A stretch of 64,000 nucleotides of DNA from Paraburkholderia silviterrae (GCF_004353915.1 NZ_SMRP01000015.1:136145-200144), one strand, 5' to 3'. Positions 25,556 through 35,411 are shown, counted from the first letter of the stretch. Translations and numbers: made by a program. The notes: a model not told the origin generated them from the sequence alone.

Positions 25556-26512
25556 ATGGCACTTCACGTTCTGCATTATTTGCATCAAGACCGCGCCCAG
25601 TGGGGCGTGGTCGCTAATGGCGCTATCACGCCGATTCCCGGCGAGTTCAGGTCGACCGCCGAGTTTATCGAGGCCAACCCGGTCGAACGGCTGCTGGTGC
25701 TAAGCGGTCCGACGATTCCCGAGTCGGAAGTGCAATGGTTGTCGCCCGTGACCGCCAATCAGCAGTTCATCTGCCAGGGCGCGAATTATCGCCAGCATAT
25801 GATCGAGTCCGGCATGGACCCGGATGTGAAGAAATTCAACATGATCTTCACGAAGGCGACGAGCTGCATCGTTCCGGCCGATTCGCCCGTGGTTAAACCA
25901 GACGGGGTGCGGTTCCTCGACTACGAGATCGAACTCGGTCTCGTCCTCAAACGCAACATTACGTCGCGCGAAACGGTCACCGAAGAAAACCTGCATGACT
26001 ACATCGCCGGCGCCGTGATCGTCAACGACTATTCCGCGCGCGATATCCAGATTCCGCAAATGCAGTTCTACAAGGGCAAAAGTTATCGCACGTTTGGCCC
26101 TGTCGGCCCTTACCTTTGTCTCCTGGAGAAACGGGATATTCCAAAGTTGAAGGAACTCGTGCTGACGCTGACGGTAAACGGCACCGTCCGCCAGAACGAC
26201 TCTACTGCGGGCCTCGTCTACGGGCCGGCAGAGACGCTGACGGAGCTTTCCGGCGTACAGGACCTGCGCGCCGGGGACCTGCTCGCGACGGGGACGCCCT
26301 CCGGTTGTGCATTGAGCATTCCGTCACCCGAAAAGCAACGCGCCGCAGCGCAGCTGCCTGAAGCGGAAAAGTGGCGTCTTTTCCTGAAGATGCAGGAGGA
26401 AAGGTCACAGTACCTGCGCGTGGGTGACGTCGTGGAGGCCCATATCGTCAGCCATGATCGCTCGATCAATCTGGGCGTACAGCATAACGTCGTTGTGGAA
26501 GGGGCGGCATGA
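25556..26512 (+). CDS. Fumarylacetoacetate hydrolase-family enzyme
   Basis: A 318-residue FAH-fold enzyme. Metal ligands are Glu124 and Glu126 in DYEIELGLVL and Asp158 in NDYSARDIQ; GATGTPSGCA-like ATGTPSGCAL lies near residue 245. Family members hydrolyse C-C bonds, hydrate or decarboxylate products of ring cleavage. GGAGATCGAAAA precedes ATG 25556. It overlaps the ligase gene by ATGA. It replaces the MhpC-type hydrolase expected in a classical mhp pathway. Confidence 0.88.
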   Translation: MALHVLHYLHQDRAQWGVVANGAITPIPGEFRSTAEFIEANPVERLLVLSGPTIPESEVQWLSPVTANQQFICQGANYRQHMIESGMDPDVKKFNMIFTKATSCIVPADSPVVKPDGVRFLDYEIELGLVLKRNITSRETVTEENLHDYIAGAVIVNDYSARDIQIPQMQFYKGKSYRTFGPVGPYLCLLEKRDIPKLKELVLTLTVNGTVRQNDSTAGLVYGPAETLTELSGVQDLRAGDLLATGTPSGCALSIPSPEKQRAAAQLPEAEKWRLFLKMQEERSQYLRVGDVVEAHIVSHDRSINLGVQHNVVVEGAA

Positions 26513-28530
26513 AAGGCGTCGCAAATGTACACGATGTCCTTGCCATTGAAACGCAAGGGCAGGGGGCGGACCTCCCGTCGAGTACCTACGAGATGATCTG
26601 TCGTGGCGCCGCCATCAATCCATCGGCACCTGCACTTTCGTTCTTTGCGACGGCCGGCGACTACCGGAACGCTGAGTGCTGGACGTATAGTGAACTCGTG
26701 CGCGATGTCACGCGAACCGCGAACATGTTTGAGGGGCTGGGAGTACAGCGCGATTCGGTTGTGGCATATGTTCTGCCCAACCTCCCTGAAACGCATTTTG
26801 TGATCTGGGGCGGGGAAGCCGCCGGGATTGTCTGCGCGATCAATCCGCTGCTTGAGGGCGAGGCCATCGGCGAACTGCTCAACGCCTCAGGTGCGAGTGT
26901 TCTCGTAACCCTGGCGCCGTTCCCCGGAACCGACCTTTGGCAGAAGGTGCAGACGGTGCTGCACAAGCTCCCTTGCCTGCAGCACCTGGTGCTCGTGAAT
27001 CCGGCCGACCGCATGCAGGGCGAAAAGGGATCTGCGGCCCGGATGCTTCAACGCGGCGAGTGTTCGAAGCTGCATGGGCCTGGCGGCATTCATGGTGCGG
27101 TTCCTTCGCACGTCGGCATCCACGATTTCGGCACAGCCATCGCGGGGGAGTCCGGGGTGGCGCTCAGCAGCACGCGTCGGATGAGCATCGATGATGTCTC
27201 GTCCTTCTTCTGCACGGGCGGCACCACCGGACTGCCGAAGATTGCAATTCGCCGGCAGGGCAACGAGGTGGCCAATGCGTGGAACGCCGGTCAATTCTTC
27301 GGCGAAAGCATTGGTCCGGGGAAAACGATTTTTTGCGGATTGCCGCTTTTCCACGTGAACGCCGTGATGGTGACGGGTCTGCTGGCGTTCTCGCGTGGTG
27401 CCCACGTCGTGCTCGGCACACCGCAAGGTTATCGGGGCGAGGGCGTTGTAAAGCGTTTCTGGGAAATTGTCGAGCATTACCGCATCAACTTCTTCAGCGC
27501 TGTCCCGACACTCTACGGATCGCTGCTGGACGTTCCGATTGGCGAGCACGATGTCAGTTCGCTCGAGTATGGCCTGTGCGGCGCCGCCCCCATGCCGGTG
27601 GAATTACTTCGCACTTTCCAGGATCGTACAGGAATCAGAATCCTTGAAGGCTACGGCCTTACGGAAGGTACCTGCATTAGCAGCGTGAACCCTCCGCTTG
27701 GCGAGCGCAGGGTCGGTTCGATTGGTCTTCGTCTGCCCGGTCAGGCAATGAAAGCAGTGGTGGTCGATGAAACAGGCCGGTATGTGCGGGATTGCGTTGC
27801 GGATGAAGTCGGCCAGCTGCTTATATCCGGCCCTAACGTGTTCGCTGGCTATACCCGGCCGGAGCAGAACAGTGGCGTCTGGATGGAAGGTGGTGACGGC
27901 GGGCGCTGGCTCAATACCGGAGATCTCGGACGCTGCGACCCAGACGGTTACTTCTGGCTCACCGGCCGGAAGAAGGAGCTGATTATCCGGGGCGGACACA
28001 ACATCGACCCTGCGGCAATCGAAGAACCACTGCATCGCCATCCCGCAGTCCAGATCGCCGCAGCTGTAGGGCGCCCCGATATCCATGCTGGCGAGTTGCC
28101 GGTCGCTTATGTCCAGCTGAAGCCCGGCACAACCGCAACCGAAGCGGAACTGGCCGAGTTTCTGCGTCACGAGATCAACGAACGCGCCGCGTTGCCAAAG
28201 GGGATACGGATCGTGGACGCGATGCCGCTGACGGGCGTCGGCAAGATCTTCAAGCCAGCGCTAAAACGGCGCGAAACGGCAGACGCGCTACGGTCGGCAC
28301 TCGTGGAGGCCGGCGTCGAGGATGCAACCATTAGCCTCATTGACGACACCTTACGCGGGATCGCACTTCAGGTCGAACTTGCCGACTCCGCGTTCGAAGC
28401 ATTGGCGAGTTCCGCGCTCGGGCGCTTTCCGTTTGCATTTTCGATCTCGGTCGCCGTGAGGCCATCACGGGCGGAGCAACCGACGGGGACAGACGCAGCA
28501 GTGACAGACACGCCGGGCAGCTCAACATGA
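26509..28530 (+). CDS. Acyl-CoA synthetase with C-terminal extension
   Basis: A 673-residue adenylate-forming enzyme. P-loop SSFFCTGGTTGLPKIAIRRQ; EGYGLTEGT; NTGDLGRCDPDGYFWLTGRK; GGHNIDPAAIE; catalytic-lysine region TGVGKIFKPALKRRE. The usual domain pair ends near residue 605; the last 65-70 residues (ISLIDDTLRGIALQVELADS and a Thr/Ser tail) are additional. It activates a carboxylic acid made or used by this operon. ATG overlaps the preceding stop. Presence of a ligase with ring-cleavage genes suggests substrates with an acid side chain, as in steroid or aryl-alkanoate catabolism (inference). Confidence 0.9.
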   Translation: MKGVANVHDVLAIETQGQGADLPSSTYEMICRGAAINPSAPALSFFATAGDYRNAECWTYSELVRDVTRTANMFEGLGVQRDSVVAYVLPNLPETHFVIWGGEAAGIVCAINPLLEGEAIGELLNASGASVLVTLAPFPGTDLWQKVQTVLHKLPCLQHLVLVNPADRMQGEKGSAARMLQRGECSKLHGPGGIHGAVPSHVGIHDFGTAIAGESGVALSSTRRMSIDDVSSFFCTGGTTGLPKIAIRRQGNEVANAWNAGQFFGESIGPGKTIFCGLPLFHVNAVMVTGLLAFSRGAHVVLGTPQGYRGEGVVKRFWEIVEHYRINFFSAVPTLYGSLLDVPIGEHDVSSLEYGLCGAAPMPVELLRTFQDRTGIRILEGYGLTEGTCISSVNPPLGERRVGSIGLRLPGQAMKAVVVDETGRYVRDCVADEVGQLLISGPNVFAGYTRPEQNSGVWMEGGDGGRWLNTGDLGRCDPDGYFWLTGRKKELIIRGGHNIDPAAIEEPLHRHPAVQIAAAVGRPDIHAGELPVAYVQLKPGTTATEAELAEFLRHEINERAALPKGIRIVDAMPLTGVGKIFKPALKRRETADALRSALVEAGVEDATISLIDDTLRGIALQVELADSAFEALASSALGRFPFAFSISVAVRPSRAEQPTGTDAAVTDTPGSST

Positions 28531-28671
28531 CACAAGCCACGACATCAAAGGGACGCGTTCGGTTACGCGCCCGGATTAAAGGTTAATCCGGCGTACGCGC
28601 CGCGATGCCGCGGTTCGAATGCCTGCCGGTGTCTGTAGGTTAGAACACCTAATGGTTTTGAGGAAAAGAGG

Positions 28672-28932
28672 ATGGGTGTTGCATCAGAAAGGTCTTTGCG
28701 TTCGCAGGTTGAAAAATGGCTCGGACCGACTTCTTCGGCGCCGGTTCGAGTTACCCGATTCAGCAGCGCGCGCTCGAATCAGAGACCGTGCGTGCGCGTC
28801 GAGCTACTGCTACCAACAGGCCCGCTTGGATTCTTTTTCTTCCGGCACCGCGACGGTACGTGGTGCGTGTTCCCGCCTGAGACGGAACGCCTGGCCATGC
28901 ACGCTTACCAGGGTACAGGGCGATCTGAGTGA
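28672..28932 (+). CDS. Small hypothetical protein, Burkholderia type
   Basis: An 86-residue frame starting MGVASERSLRSQVEKWLGPT, with the ordered core VRVELLLPTGPLGFFFFRHR and DGTWCVFPPETERLAM. It has the character of a real small beta-rich protein; I have a general recollection of similar frames in this genus. GAGGAAAAGAGG precedes the ATG. Function unknown. Confidence 0.6.
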   Translation: MGVASERSLRSQVEKWLGPTSSAPVRVTRFSSARSNQRPCVRVELLLPTGPLGFFFFRHRDGTWCVFPPETERLAMHAYQGTGRSE

Positions 28933-29038
28933 GTGGAATGTGTAGTTATACGAAATTATAAAAAAATCAATTGCGCAGATCCAACGGCAACACTACTGAT
29001 TCGTAAAAATTTCCATATAGAGAGACAGGAGGAGAGGC

Positions 29039-29776
29039 ATGAGGAACTACAGGCGAATGATCGACTCTGTCGGTATGGCGGCTTGCATCTGCGCTGCGCT
29101 TACCGACAATGCCCATGCGCAGTCAGCGGGAAGCATAACGCTGTCGGCAGGATGGCTTCACGTTGCGCCACAGGGCGACGCAACGCCACTAACCGTGGAA
29201 AGCATTGGCGGCGTAGCGGTGAATCGGCAGGTAGCTGGTAGCGGGGCGCATGCCAGCTCAACGGATACGGTGGGAATTACCACCGAGTACTACGTCACGG
29301 ACAACATTGGTGTCGCCATGCTTTTTGGACTGCCACTGAAGGTAAATCTGGTTGGCGATGGGACGCTCCAGAAGTATGGCAACCTCGGCTCGACAAGGCC
29401 GATGCCACCCGCGATCGAACTTCGATACCACCTGTTTTCAGCCGAGTCGAAATTCCGTCCATTCGTCGGACTCGGCGTGAACTATACGTGGTTCACCCAG
29501 GTTCGGACAACCAATAGCCAGTTTGTCACCGATAGCGTGGGTCCCGGTGGTAAAGCACACGCGACACTCAGTTCCTCGTGGAATCCGGTATTCGAGATCG
29601 GGGCAAATTACGCGATTTCAAAACACTGGTCGGTTGGAACCTCTCTCGGCTACGTTCCGGTGAGGACCCACCTTACGTTATACGGGCAGACCGCAACGGG
29701 AACGCAGATCGTGTCCAGATCGACGCTCCGGCTCAATCCGCTTAACGTCTTCGTGAACGTCGCCTATACGTTCTAG
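29039..29776 (+). CDS. OmpW-family outer-membrane protein
   Basis: A 245-residue eight-stranded barrel. Signal peptide ends at DNAHA before QSAGS; ITLSAGWLHVAPQGDATPL and the gate segment TDNIGVAMLFGLPLK match OmpW, and the protein ends LNVFVNVAYTF with terminal Phe. AGGAGGAGAGGC is a strong ribosome site. OmpW channels admit hydrophobic molecules, fitting uptake for the adjacent catabolic genes. Confidence 0.93.
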   Translation: MRNYRRMIDSVGMAACICAALTDNAHAQSAGSITLSAGWLHVAPQGDATPLTVESIGGVAVNRQVAGSGAHASSTDTVGITTEYYVTDNIGVAMLFGLPLKVNLVGDGTLQKYGNLGSTRPMPPAIELRYHLFSAESKFRPFVGLGVNYTWFTQVRTTNSQFVTDSVGPGGKAHATLSSSWNPVFEIGANYAISKHWSVGTSLGYVPVRTHLTLYGQTATGTQIVSRSTLRLNPLNVFVNVAYTF

Positions 29777-30051
29777 CGCGTACAGGTCGTCAATGCGCCA
29801 GTCGAGGTTTGACCACGCATCGAAGACATGGACGTTATTTTTTTGCCACCCGGACCTGGCTGCGGTCCACGAGTTCACGGTCGATTTCGACATGTTGCGC
29901 GACACGCTGCTGCGATGGGGCCCGGCATTGCCGGGTCTCTGACCCACAGCCCCGCATGACCGCGCTCGCCCGGGCTGCTCGCACGCTCGGGGAAGCGCGG
30001 TCATGCCGTCATGCCACCGCTTGCGCAGCAAAGCTTTACCTGGATCGGATA

Positions 30052-33020
30052 ATGAAACGACAGGTTCTCAAGACCATTCTCTTTGCGTTGCCCAAGGTCC
30101 TCGACCTGACGGCACGCCGCTTTCCCGCCTATCGTGATCGCCTGAAGGAGCGCGATCTCGTGGCGTGGATCGGACTCGCGGATGAAAGCATCGGCCGCGT
30201 CATCCAGTTCGGGAACGGGCGCGTTCGGTCGCGTGCCGGCGGGCATCCGCGGCCCGACGTGCGCATGGCCTTCAAGGATGTGGCGACCGCCCTGAAGTTC
30301 CTTTCTCCCAATCCGGACCAGGGCGAAATCATCCACGCCGCCAAGAACTTCAAGGTGGTCACTGAGGGCGAGGACGAACTGCTGGTTTGGCTTTTGCAGA
30401 CCCTGAGCATGATGCAGACCGTCGGCCTGCCGATGGGCACGCCCATGCGCGACGGCACCCGCCGCTACGCCACCTGCACCAACGGCGGGCCTCTGTTTGT
30501 CTACGTCAAGGATGGCCGCGTCGTTCGTGTGACCCCCATCGATCTGGACAGCACGGATGCGCCAAGCTGGGTGATCGAGGCGCGCGGACGCCGCTTCAGC
30601 CCGCCACGGCGTGGCCTGGTCGCGCCCCACGCCTTGACGCTGAAGTCGCTTGTCTACTCCGACAAGCGCATCCTTCATCCCATGAAGCGCGTCGATTTCG
30701 ACCCTGACGGCGAACGCAATCCCCAGAACCGGGGCAAGTCCGGCTACGTGCGTATCAGTTGGGACGAGGCCCTGGACATTGTCGCCAGGGAAATCAACCG
30801 GCAGAAGCGCGTTCACGGTCCTGGTTCCATTACCTTCCCCATGTCGTCTCACCACCAGTGGGGCAATGTGGGCTACTACCTCAGCGCGCTGACGCGCTTT
30901 GCCAACCTGATCGGCTTCACCCGTGTCGCCGCAAATCCGGACAGCTGGGAAGGCTGGTACTGGGGTGCCATGCATCATTTCGGCAACTCGATGCGCATCG
31001 GCGTGCCATCCGGCTATGGCGGCGTCGAGGATTGCCTCAAGGAAGCCGACATGATTGTCTTCTGGTCCTGCGACCCCGAAAGCACCAACGGGGCCTATGC
31101 GGGATTCGAGGGGACGCCGCGGCGCCTGTGGGCCAAGGAACTCGGCATCGAGTTCGTTCATATCGACCCGCACTGCAACCCGACTGCCCAATTGCTGGGC
31201 GGGCGCTGGATTCCGGTCCGACCGCAAACCGACGCTGCTCTCGCCACCGCCATCATGTATGTGTGGGCCGTGGAGGACCTGTACGACAAGGATTACATCG
31301 CCGCCCGCACGACCGGGTTCGATGAGTGGAGGGCCTATCTTCTCGGCGAAACCGACGGCGTTCCCAAGACTCCTGAGTGGCAGGAGAGCGAGACCGGCGT
31401 GCCCGCCAAGGACGCCCGTGCGCTTGCTCGCCGATGGGGAAACAGCAAGGTCCATCTGGCCGTCGGGATGACCGGCGCGGGATTCGGTGGCGCGGGCCGC
31501 GGCGCGACCGGAGCGCAATGGGCGCGCTGCATGATCATGATGATGGCGATGCAGGGCTGGGGTAAGCCGGGGGTCAATTTCGGCTGCCTTGAAGTCGGTG
31601 TTCCCCATGACCTCCACTTTTATTTCCCCGGCTACGCGGACGGCGGTATATCCGGCGACCTGGCGTGGACCGCCAATGCGGTCAACAATTACCAGCGCAT
31701 GCCGCACATCCTGACGATGAATCCCGTCAAGCAAATGGTCCCGCGGCAGCAACTGCCCGACGCCATCATCAACGGCCATGCCACGGGTTACCTCTGGGAC
31801 GGCATCTCGCAGGAAGCCCAGTTCGCGCCGTTCAGCTACCCCATGCCGGGGTATTCGCCGATCCACATGATCTATCGTTACGGCGGGTCCGCCTTCAGCA
31901 CGGTGACGAATTCCGGACGCTGGGCCGACGCCTACCGCCACCCCAGCATCGAGTTCGTGGTCAACCAGTCGATCTGGATGGAGGGCGAGGCCCAGTTTGC
32001 GGACATCATCCTGCCTGCGTGCACTTCGCTGGAGCGCTGGGACATTGGCGAATGGTCGAATTCCGGCGGCTACGCCCACCACGGGTATGGCACGGTCAAT
32101 CATCGCGTGATGACGCTGCAGCACAAGTGCATCGAGCCTTTGGGCGAGTCCCGCTCCGACTACGATATCTTCACCGCCATTCTGACCCGGCTGGGCCTGG
32201 GCGGGGTGTTCACCGAGGGATGCAGCGAGCTTGACTGGGTCAGGCGGGTCTTCGCCTCGTCGGATCTGCCCGATCACATTTCGTGGCGCGCGTTCTGCCG
32301 CAAGGGCTATTTTGTCGTGCCACCCGAAAAGCCCGAGTTGCGCCATCCGGTGGACATGCGCTGGTTCGCGGAGGGCCGGCGCAAGGACCTTCAGGAACCC
32401 CATCCGCTGCCGTCCCAGTTCGCCGAAAAATTCGGCATGGGCCTGCAGACGCCGAGCGGCAAGCTGGAGTTCGTGCCCGAGTTACTGAAGCGGCACACTG
32501 CGGACAATCCCGAGCGGCCGCCGCTCAACCGGTATATCCCCTCCTGGGAGGGGCTGCGCTCGGACCTGGCTGAGCGCTATCCGCTGCAGTTGATCGCCAC
32601 GCACAGCCGTTACAGCTTCCATACCCAGTGCGACGGCAAGAATTCCTCGGTCAACAGCGTCGAGGACCATCGCGCGCTGATCGCCGGGCACCGCTTCTGG
32701 CTAGTCGGGTCGACGCGGCCATTCGAGGCATTGCCCATCGCGACCTCGTCAAGGTTTACAACGACCGGGGCGCAGTGATCTGCGCGGCCGACGTCTCGCC
32801 GCTGGTCAACGCGGGGGTGGTCAAGTCGTACGAGGCGAGCGCCGAATTCAAACTGATTGAAATCGATGGCGAGCGCGTCGAAATCGGCGGTTGCATGAAT
32901 ATGCTGACCCCCGACCGGCCTCAAACCGTCGGGACGAGCAGCATGAGCCCCAACTCCTGCCTGGTGCAGGTCGAAAAGTGGCGAAGTGCCGAGGCGTTCA
33001 AACTCGGTCGCGCAGCGTGA
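30052..33020 (+). pseudogene. Molybdopterin transhydroxylase-like large subunit, SCP2-like N-terminus, one frameshift
   Basis: About 989 residues if repaired. Residues 130-989 are a DMSO-reductase-superfamily enzyme like pyrogallol transhydroxylase AthL. It lacks an N-terminal 4Fe-4S motif (only Cys in RYATCTNGG). SHHQWG and PDSWEGW place His267, Asp297 and Ser298 thirty/thirty-one residues apart, the spacing of AthL His144, Asp174 and Mo-ligand Ser175; FYFPGYADGG offers the Tyr. Residues about 30-120 look like a sterol-carrier-type module (DVRMAFKDVATALKFL; KVVTEGEDELLVWLLQTL). A base is missing between 32705 and 32706: the first frame stops at 32778, the correct C-terminus (RVDAAIRGIAHRDLVKVYND) continues in the next frame to 33020. 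Recent mutation or sequence error are both possible. Confidence 0.8.
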
Positions 33021-33030
33021 GGAACATGGA

Positions 33031-33894
33031 ATGAGCAAGTGGAATCTGGTTATCAAGGTCGGGCGTTGCGAGAACTGCCAGAACTGCGTCATTGCCGCGC
33101 GGGACGAGCACGTCGGCAACGACTTCCCCGGTTATGCCGCGCCCGCCGCGGCCGACGCCGAGAGCCCCGTGCGCATCCTGCGCCGTGTTCAGGGCGAGTC
33201 GCATATGGTCGAGACCACGTATCTGCCGGTCATGTGCAACCACTGCGACGACGCGCCGTGCATGCGTGCGGGAGGCAGCGCCATTCGCAAGCGCGCCGAC
33301 GGCATCGTCATCATCGACCCGGACAAGGCGCGGGGCCGGAGAGACATCGTGAAGTCGTGTCCGTACAAGGCGATCGTCTGGAATGAAGAGCTTCAACTGC
33401 CGCAGACCTGGATCTTCGATGCCCATCTGCTCGACCAGGGTTGGGCGCGGCCGCGTTGCCAGCAGTCATGTCCCACCGACGTCTTCGAGACGGTCAAGCT
33501 GGATGACGCAGCGATGGCCAAAAAAGCTGGCCGCGAGGGGCTCAAGGTATTGCGGCCCAACCTGGGCACGAAGCCTCGCGTGTGGTACAGCGGCCTCGAG
33601 CGCTGGGAAACCTGCTTCATCGGCGGCAGCGTCAGCGCGCAGATGGGAGAAGTGGTCGAGTGCGTCACGGATGCGGTCGTCGCCTTGTATGTCGTCAATG
33701 AGAAGGTGGGCGAAACCGTCTCCGACGCATTCGGCGATTTCCGGTTCGGCGGCCTGGCCAAGGGATGCGGCATCTACCGGGTCGAAATCCGTCATGCCCT
33801 CGGTAACGCCTGGCGTAAATGCGAATTGGACGAAAGCGTCTACCTGGGCGAGATCAGGCTCGCCCAGTCGACAAATGGCGCGGGGGTCGCGTGA
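33031..33894 (+). CDS. Iron-sulfur small subunit of transhydroxylase-type enzyme
   Basis: A 287-residue electron-transfer subunit. Cys motifs CENCQNC, CNHCDDAPC, CPYKAIVWNEE and CQQSC supply ligands for about three 4Fe-4S clusters. Residues about 190-280 form an Ig/SpaA-like beta domain (VVALYVVNEKVGETVSDAF, FGDFRFGGLAKGCGIYRVEI). That combination is the hallmark of the transhydroxylase beta subunit, unlike DMSO reductase DmsB. GAGGAAC precedes ATG 33031, ten bases after the large subunit. It would be cytoplasmic, as no Tat or Sec signal is seen. Confidence 0.85.
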   Translation: MSKWNLVIKVGRCENCQNCVIAARDEHVGNDFPGYAAPAAADAESPVRILRRVQGESHMVETTYLPVMCNHCDDAPCMRAGGSAIRKRADGIVIIDPDKARGRRDIVKSCPYKAIVWNEELQLPQTWIFDAHLLDQGWARPRCQQSCPTDVFETVKLDDAAMAKKAGREGLKVLRPNLGTKPRVWYSGLERWETCFIGGSVSAQMGEVVECVTDAVVALYVVNEKVGETVSDAFGDFRFGGLAKGCGIYRVEIRHALGNAWRKCELDESVYLGEIRLAQSTNGAGVA

Positions 33895-34073
33895 TCATGC
33901 ACACCGCAACGAAGCTGCTCTGCCTGGGAGCGGCGGACTCGATCCACCTGGAGACACGAAAGACCGCGATGCCACGACCGTGAAAAGGAAGAAATACCGC
34001 AGGCCGGTCATCGGGGGGTTGCCCGGGCAAGGCCGCGGACGTCGGATGCACCCAGCGGGCGCCGACAATATCC

Positions 34074-34238
34074 ATGACAAGCGCCCAGCACGATGAATTT
34101 GAAGGCAACTGCCTGGCCAACGAGCTGTACCCCGATCACCCTGGCGGCCGTCAGAACTCGAAGCCCCCCATCAAGGTCTTCAAGTCTCCTCCCGTTGGCG
34201 CCGGTAGTTGCGCAGGTCAAGCTGTCAAAGGAGATTGA
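34074..34238 (+). CDS. Possible 54-residue small protein
   Basis: Frame MTSAQHDEFEGNCLANELYP then DHPGGRQNSKPPIKVFKSPP, ending two bases before the ATG of the next small frame, whose ribosome site (AAAGGAG) overlaps its end. The composition is polar with Pro and Gly. No ribosome site of its own is evident. Unrecognised; could be real or chance. The rest of 33895-34240 holds nothing else I can support. Confidence 0.3.
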   Translation: MTSAQHDEFEGNCLANELYPDHPGGRQNSKPPIKVFKSPPVGAGSCAGQAVKGD

Positions 34239-34240
34239 CC

Positions 34241-34444
34241 ATGTATTACGACCATACGCATTCCCAATATATCGATCACCGAAGCGGCACGAATGACCCG
34301 AGCGACGTGGGTTCGGCGTCGAACGATGTCGTCGAGGTGATGAATCCCACTCCGGCAATGAACTGGGGATGGGCGCACCATAGCGACTTATACGACTGGA
34401 TGGACTGGCATAGCCCGTTTCCTGCGTCAGTCTCGTCGGAGTGA
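34241..34444 (+). CDS. Possible 67-residue aromatic-rich small protein
   Basis: Frame MYYDHTHSQYIDHRSG, ending in a Trp/His/Asp-rich segment MNWGWAHHSDLYDWMDWHSP. AAAGGAG lies nine bases upstream, a good ribosome site. Nine aromatic residues and several His/Asp cluster in the last 30 positions. It has no signal peptide or membrane segment. Not recognised; it might be a small accessory or a modified peptide precursor, but this is speculative. Confidence 0.45.
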   Translation: MYYDHTHSQYIDHRSGTNDPSDVGSASNDVVEVMNPTPAMNWGWAHHSDLYDWMDWHSPFPASVSSE

Positions 34445-34562
34445 GCACGGTATGGCGGAGCAAGCTATCGGCGATTGACGGAACTCGAATCGCGTCAGTC
34501 GCCCATTGGCTATTGACCGGGAAAATCGCCGCAGACTCACGACAGACTTATCGAGGCTATTC

Positions 34563-35411
34563 ATGCATAACGAATACTTTCAGATCAGCAACGAATCCGG
34601 CATCGCACATCTCCAGCTGAACCGTCCCGACCGGTTCAATACGATGGGCCTGGCCTTTTTCACCGGGTTGCGCGACGCCGTGCTGACGCTCGATGACGCG
34701 GGCGACACTCGTGCCCTCGTCATCAGTTCCGCCGGAAAGCATTTTTCGGCCGGCATGGCGCTCGACGTGTTCACCGGCACGACGGATGTGTTTGACAACA
34801 GCAGTCCACGGGCCCGGTTGGGCTTCCAGCATGCGTTGAGAAATCTGATGGATTGCTTCGATGCGCTCGATCAGGTCCGGTTTCCCGTCATCTGCGCGAT
34901 TCAGGGCGGCTGCATTGGTGGAGGCCTTGATCTCGCCGTCGCCTGCGACATTCGCATTTGCACGACCGATGCATTCTTCGCACTGCAGGAAACCCAGATC
35001 GGCATGACGGCTGACCTCGGTGTGCTCCAGCGCCTGCCGAAGATCATTCCCGCCGGCGTGGCTCGCCAGATGGCTTACACCAGTGAGCGGTTGAGCGCTG
35101 AGCGTGCATTGGCAGTCGGCTTGGTGAATGCCGTCTTGCCCGATGCCGAGGCGCTGCTCCGACACGCGATGGAGCTGGCCGGAACCATCGCGTCGAAGTC
35201 CCCGCTGGCCGTTGCCGGCTGCAAGACTGCGATCAACTTCGCACGCGATCATAGTACGTCCGAATCTCTGCGACATATGGCCTTGCTGCAAAGCGCCATA
35301 TTCGACACCCACGACCTCGCCGAGGCAATCTCCGCCTGGCATGGGGAGCGGCAGGGTCGCTTCGACGCACTGTCACCGCTGACAACCCGCGAGACGGGCA
35401 ATCCGCGGTGA
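34563..35411 (+). CDS. Enoyl-CoA hydratase/isomerase family, dienoyl-CoA isomerase-like
   Basis: A 282-residue crotonase-fold enzyme. The oxyanion segments are SAGKHFSAGMALD and GGCIGGGLDLAVACD. Near residue 145-170 it reads ETQIGMTADLGVLQRLPKII; the A-D-x-G-x-L-Q-R-L-P signature and Glu/Asp positions are typical of delta3,5-delta2,4-dienoyl-CoA isomerases (ECH1-like). GAGG about ten bases before ATG 34563 is a weak ribosome site. It could process unsaturated acyl-CoAs from ring or chain degradation. Confidence 0.88.
   Translation: MHNEYFQISNESGIAHLQLNRPDRFNTMGLAFFTGLRDAVLTLDDAGDTRALVISSAGKHFSAGMALDVFTGTTDVFDNSSPRARLGFQHALRNLMDCFDALDQVRFPVICAIQGGCIGGGLDLAVACDIRICTTDAFFALQETQIGMTADLGVLQRLPKIIPAGVARQMAYTSERLSAERALAVGLVNAVLPDAEALLRHAMELAGTIASKSPLAVAGCKTAINFARDHSTSESLRHMALLQSAIFDTHDLAEAISAWHGERQGRFDALSPLTTRETGNPR

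Noticed and set aside
29678..30031. Minus-strand frame of 117 residues after OmpW
   Set aside because: Runs through the OmpW end, no ribosome site; the opposite strand (ending HEFTVDFDMLRDTLLRWGP) looks like a possible gene tail but cannot be named.
30052..33894. DMSO reductase or formate dehydrogenase
   Set aside because: No N-terminal 4Fe-4S Cys set in the large subunit, no Tat signal, no membrane anchor gene; active-site spacing and Ig domain fit the transhydroxylase type better.
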